This document shows positions 59,860 to 64,000 of a DNA stretch of 64,000 nucleotides, in pieces (position 1 is the stretch's first letter; the number at the start of each line of letters is the position of its first letter). Under the pieces are notes generated by a model, which was not told where the DNA came from, did not search any database, and saw only the letters and a program-made list of their open reading frames with translations. The translations under genes and the position numbers were made by a program. This stretch comes from Ancistrus triradiatus (lineage: Eukaryota > Chordata > Actinopteri > Siluriformes > Loricariidae), in contig JAJAGP010000230.1 in assembly GCA_025084515.1 (NCBI GenBank), positions 457,288-521,287 of the forward strand. The letters are read 5' to 3'.

Positions 59860-61720
59860 ACGGTCCAGTTCCAGAAGCCAAGCCTCCAAACACAAATGGA
59901 ACCATTATCATTGTCAAAGATTTCAATTCCACAAATAAAATACTCAAACTTTGGAGCAAAAGGGTCATGTTCCACTCTCAGATAATCCAGTTCCAGACCC
60001 AAGTTCCTAAACACACATCTAAAGGGTCTAAAGGATCCAGTTCCATAATACATGACACCAATCCTATTATTAAAGATTTAAATTCCAAAAACAAATCCAG
60101 ACTCAGCAATCAATACTTTTTGCGCGGTTTTCTGCTCCATTATTAAATATTCATTATTAAATCTAGTACCAAAGCCCTGTTCAGTTTACACTGACAAATG
60201 TTGTAGTTCAAGCAGCGAAGCTTCTAATCCCCCATTCAAAGAAAATAAAAAGTAAACTAAACGACCAAAGCTTCCAAATTCAGTAGCAAATGCTCCAGTT
60301 CTGAAACAAATCCTTCCAATTACATTTTTATTTAAAGTTTCAAAGCTTTCCGACTCAGTACTTGAGGTCAAGAACAAAAACTGTCTAAAAATGTCTAATC
60401 CCACATCCAAAGTTCCAATTTCATTACTGAAGCTTTCAGTTCCAGAAATAAAGCTTTTAGGCGTAGTACTCAAGGTCTAGAACTGAAGGTTTGCCCACCT
60501 TTATCAAGTATTCTAACTTCTAAAATCAATGATCAAATTTCACAATAGAAAGTTTATTCAAGTTATTAGACATGAGTTTGACATGAAAGCTTCATGTTCC
60601 ATTGTCGAATCAAAATTTCTAGTCTCACATCTAATTGTTTTAAATCCAAAAGCAAAATGATCCAACTCCATAAAGATTTCAGTCCAGACACGAAGCCTAT
60701 AAGATCAAAACTCAAGTTCTAGAATGAAGGTTTTGTGTTATCTTACCAAAGCTTCTGATCCTATGCATAAAGGTTCCAGTTCTAAAACTTATGGCTCCAG
60801 TTCCCTTGTTGGCTCCAGAAACAATGATTTCAGGCCCAGGAACAAAACGTTGAGCTCTAAGACAAAATGTTTCCCATTGACAAATACTTCAAGCATCTTC
60901 TAATCCCACATCCACCTGTTTCAGTTCTAGAACCAAAGCTTCCAAGTCCAATAGCAAAGCTTGCAGTTCTAAAACAAATGGTTTCAGTTCCAGAAAGAAA
61001 ACTTTCTGACTCACTACTTAAGCTCTAGAACAGAAGGTTCATGCTCCATCATAAAGTAATTCATTTCCAGAACCAACGTTCTAAATTCCACATCTGTGGA
61101 AGTTCTAAAATGAATCCCCTAATTTGATCAAAGCTTCTCAGGTGCAAAAGTTCCATTATTGGATTTATTTTCCTGAAACAAAGTTTTTGGTAAAAACAAA
61201 ACATAACCTTGAATCCTTGAGCTCTAAGAAATCAGTTTTCATGTCCATGAACAAATACTGCTTAAGCAGTAAAGCTTCTAATCCCACATCCAAGGGTTCT
61301 AAGACCAATAACAAGGTTTCCATTTCTAAAACAAATTTCAGTTTCAAGAACATTAGGTTCATGCTCAATCATAAAATAATTCAGTTTCTAATTCTAATCT
61401 TTTAAATCCAGATCGAATCAAAATATATCATTAAAGCTCTCCATTCCAGAAACAAAGCTGTTAAACTCAGTACTGAAGATCTAGAATGTGTTCTATAAAA
61501 CCTCTGATTCCTTGTCCGTTGGTTCCGTTTCCAGAACGTATGGCTCCAGTTCCAGTAGCTCTCAGTTCCAGAAAAAGAGTTTTCAAATGCAGTACCAAAG
61601 CCCTGAGTTCTAAGACCAAACGTTCGATTTTCTTCAACAGGATTTTAGTTCAAGCAGCAAAGCTTCTAATCTCACATCCAAAGCATGTCTCACTGTGAAG
61701 AGTTCAGTGCTTAAGGTAAC
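59860..61720. repeat. Degenerate array of a 20-24-bp unit, older block
   Basis: Words such as AGTTCCAGAA, ACAAAGCTTC, TCTAATCCCACATCCAAAG and AGTTCTAAAACAAA recur throughout dkk2 intron 3. The period is blurred. It is likely the diverged flank of the clearer array at 62830-64000. Confidence 0.65.
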
Positions 61721-62694
61721 TCTTTTGTTTACTTAAGGGTGTAAAGTACCGCATGATATACACACAATTAAAGAACAAAAACACATAAGAATAGCATAGG
61801 ATTAATGTCTTCTTAATGTTTTGGTATGAACCATGACCATGCTGTATAAATCACCTGACAAGCATTTGTCTGGAAGTTACATTCCTCTCCCAGTATGTTT
61901 AAATTTATTCCACAAAAAACCTCTCATGATTCAGTAACATGCATAATAAATATTTGCGACAGCACTAAGCTCATTGTAGGAGTAATATAAATCATCTAAC
62001 AAGCCCAAAGAACTTTCCTCATACGGCTTCATAAATCAGGACATTGTCTTACAGGCGCCGTATCTCTCTCCTACACACATCGAACCTCTGAAGCAATCTC
62101 AAATCCAGCGTAACACAAGAACTCTGGATGTGTTTAAACTTCCATGTGACTCATCCAAAACAATGTAATGGTCTTATTTTCCTGTGTTCCCTCTGGACAA
62201 TTTGGATTTGCAGAACTTCCTCAGCAGAATTGCTTGATTACCTGGAGTGGAGTCATTACTGCAAGCATACTGATGGAATTACTCAGTACCTGCAGGCCCC
62301 TCCGAAACTCCAATTTACTGCGCCTAATGTAATAAGTCCATGCATTTGTGGTATGTTTAACTTTATTACCCGTGGAATAGAGCTAAATCTATGAGCCATT
62401 TCCCCTACATGGACTACCAGATGATTTACCAGAAAACTAGAACCGCTTTACCACTGGCCACCAACACAGCATCAAAGAATAGAGGTTTAGAGCTGATCTG
62501 AGAATAATTATCTCAAATCCCAGCTGTCTTGCTTCCACAATACAAACTTTTCAAAAATATACGTTTCAGTATTCAAACAGTGTTAGTGTGGAAGGCTAAA
62601 GTGGAAAACAACAGTACGTAGAACCCTAAACATGACGTCTATATATGGTGGAGTAAGCTAACATCTCATTCCAGCACAGTGTTTTTACAGCATT

Positions 62695-62830
62695 AAGAAG
62701 AAGCCCTTATTCAGAGCAACTTACAACTGGGAGAGGATACAATCCAACCAATCAAGGGTTAAGGACTTTGTGTTGATGGGACTTGAACGAACCCCCTAGC
62801 ATTCTGATCAGTAAACCACTAATCAACCAC
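62695..62830 (-). repeat. tRNA-derived SINE in dkk2 intron 3
   Basis: AGAAGCCCTTATTCAGAGCA, ACTTACAACTGGGAGAGG, TCAAGGGTTAAGGACTTTG and GGGACTTGAACGAACCC. It separates the two blocks of the 21-bp array. Confidence 0.65.
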
Positions 62831-64000
62831 TGACCCAATATCACATATTCCACTAAAGCTAGCAGGTCCAGTATCAAAGGTTTCATATCTATTCTCAAAA
62901 ATGTTTTCCAGTGTCAGAACTGGTGGCTCCTGGTCTAGTCCAATATCAAAGAAACCTGAGAACCAAAGCTTCAATACCAATGCTTCTAGTTTCAGAGCCA
63001 AAGCTTCCAGTTCAAGAACCAAACCTTCTCGTTTCAGAACCAACACTTCTAGTTTAAGAACCAAAGCTTCCAGTTCAAGAACCAAAGTGTCCATGCCAGT
63101 ACCAAAGTTTCCAGTTAATCTCCAGTCCATGACCATAACCAAACCCTCCAGTTTAAGAACCAAAAGCTTCCATGTCCCATAACAGAGCTTCCAGCTAAGA
63201 ACCAAAGCCTCAAGTATAAGAACCAAAGCTGAACTAAAGCTTCTAGTTTCAGAATCAGAGCTTCCAGTTTAAGAACCAAAGCTTTCAGTTACAAAATAAA
63301 AGCTTCTGTGTCAGTACCACAGTTTCCAGTTTAACAACCAAAGCTTACATGTCAAATACCAAAGCTTCCAGGTAAGAACCAAAGCCTCAAGTATAAGAAC
63401 CAAAGCTGAACTAAAGATTCTAGTTCAAGAACCAATGCTTCTAGTTTCAGAATCAGAGCTACCAGTTTAAGAACCAAAGCTTTCAGTTAAAAAACAAAAG
63501 CTTCTGTGTCAGTACCAAAGTTTCCAGATTAAGAACCAAAGCTTTCATGTTAAATACCAAAGCTTCTAGTTTCAGAACCAAAGCTTCCATGTCTGGTACT
63601 TAAGCTTCTAGTTTCAGATCCAGAGCTTCTAGTTTCAAAACCAAAGCTTTCCTGTCCAAAACCAAAGCTTATAGTTTCAGAACCAAAGCTTTCAGTTCAA
63701 GAACCAAAACTTCCATTTCAAGGACCAAAGCTTCCATGTTTGATACCAAAAGCATCTAGTTTCAGAACCAAAGCTTTCATGTCCAAAACCAACACTTGCA
63801 TCTCCAGTACCAAAGCATCCATTTAAGAACAAATGCTTCCATGTCCAATACAAAAGCACTCAGTTACAGATCCTAAGATTCAATGTCTGTTATCAAAGCT
63901 TCTAGTTCCAGAACCAGCGGCTTCAGTTCCAGTATCAAAGCTCTATATTCCAGACGCAGTGTTTTCAGATTCAGCCCCTGTTTTAAATCCAAAGGTTTTA
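62830..64000. repeat. 21-bp minisatellite, runs off the window
   Basis: The unit TTCTAGTTTCAGAACCAAAGC (positions such as 62986-63006) is 21 bases with variants TTCCAGTTCAAGAACC. It recurs dozens of times with drift. AAGCTT appears in most units. The minus-strand frame 62819-63226 is open for 135 codons and codes LVLKLEA-type heptads purely because the unit is seven codons long. Confidence 0.85.

Larger units (their letters stand above)
40717..64000 (+). other. dkk2: dkk2 transcription unit (5' part, continues past the window)
   Basis: This is the span of the only recognisable host gene. Three coding exons (41026-41262, 57367-57517, 58787-58915) are separated by introns of about 16.1 kb and 1.27 kb, and a third intron of at least 5.1 kb runs off the end. 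All four visible splice borders are GT or AG and the phases chain without a break. The joined product is 172 residues plus one base of a glycine codon. Human DKK2 is about 259 residues in four coding exons, so one exon with the second cysteine-rich domain is missing from view. I searched 58916-64000 by eye for a cysteine-dense reading frame and saw none. The start is inferred from the TATA box and is not measured. Confidence 0.85.

Overview
The window looks like a piece of a teleost fish genome: one split vertebrate gene with GT-AG introns, a high load of decayed Tc1-like transposons and tRNA-derived SINEs, AT-rich intergenic DNA, microsatellites and several minisatellites. I cannot fix the order. 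A catfish or other otophysan fits the repeat style, but that is an impression only. Nothing here looks prokaryotic or viral.

The only protein-coding gene I can support is the 5' part of a Dickkopf gene on the plus strand, best matched to dkk2. It has a TATA-box promoter near 40687, exon 1 at 41026-41262 (signal peptide and N-terminus), exon 2 at 57367-57517 (Cys-1 domain) and exon 3 at 58787-58915 (end of Cys-1 plus linker). The splice phases chain in frame (0, 1, 1). The exon carrying the second cysteine-rich (colipase-like) domain should lie beyond base 64000, so the window ends inside intron 3. The product would be a secreted modulator of Wnt/LRP5/6 signalling.

Bases 1-40600 are intergenic. 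They hold three copies (1719-3283, 10169-10701, 29025-30336) and one short foldback derivative (33257-33604) of one Tc1-like family, several remnants of a second Tc1-like family with CAGTACTGTGCAAAAGTC ends, other terminal-repeat elements (22082-22328, 25897-26520, 13600-14326), many SINE copies, an LTR-like segment (6672-6963), a three-copy dispersed repeat and a 36-bp minisatellite (37086-37790).

Intron 1 (16 kb) holds SINEs, a roughly 46-bp minisatellite (43100-43700), a CpG-rich patch near 46100, an AT-rich microsatellite desert (47580-48165), a Tigger/pogo-like element (50772-51551) and a 1.3-kb telomere-like C-rich array with a roughly 66-72-bp period (53040-54350). Intron 3 is dominated by a decayed array of a 21-bp AAGCTT-bearing unit (59860-61720 and 62830-64000). 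Most long open frames in the window are chance products of these repeats.
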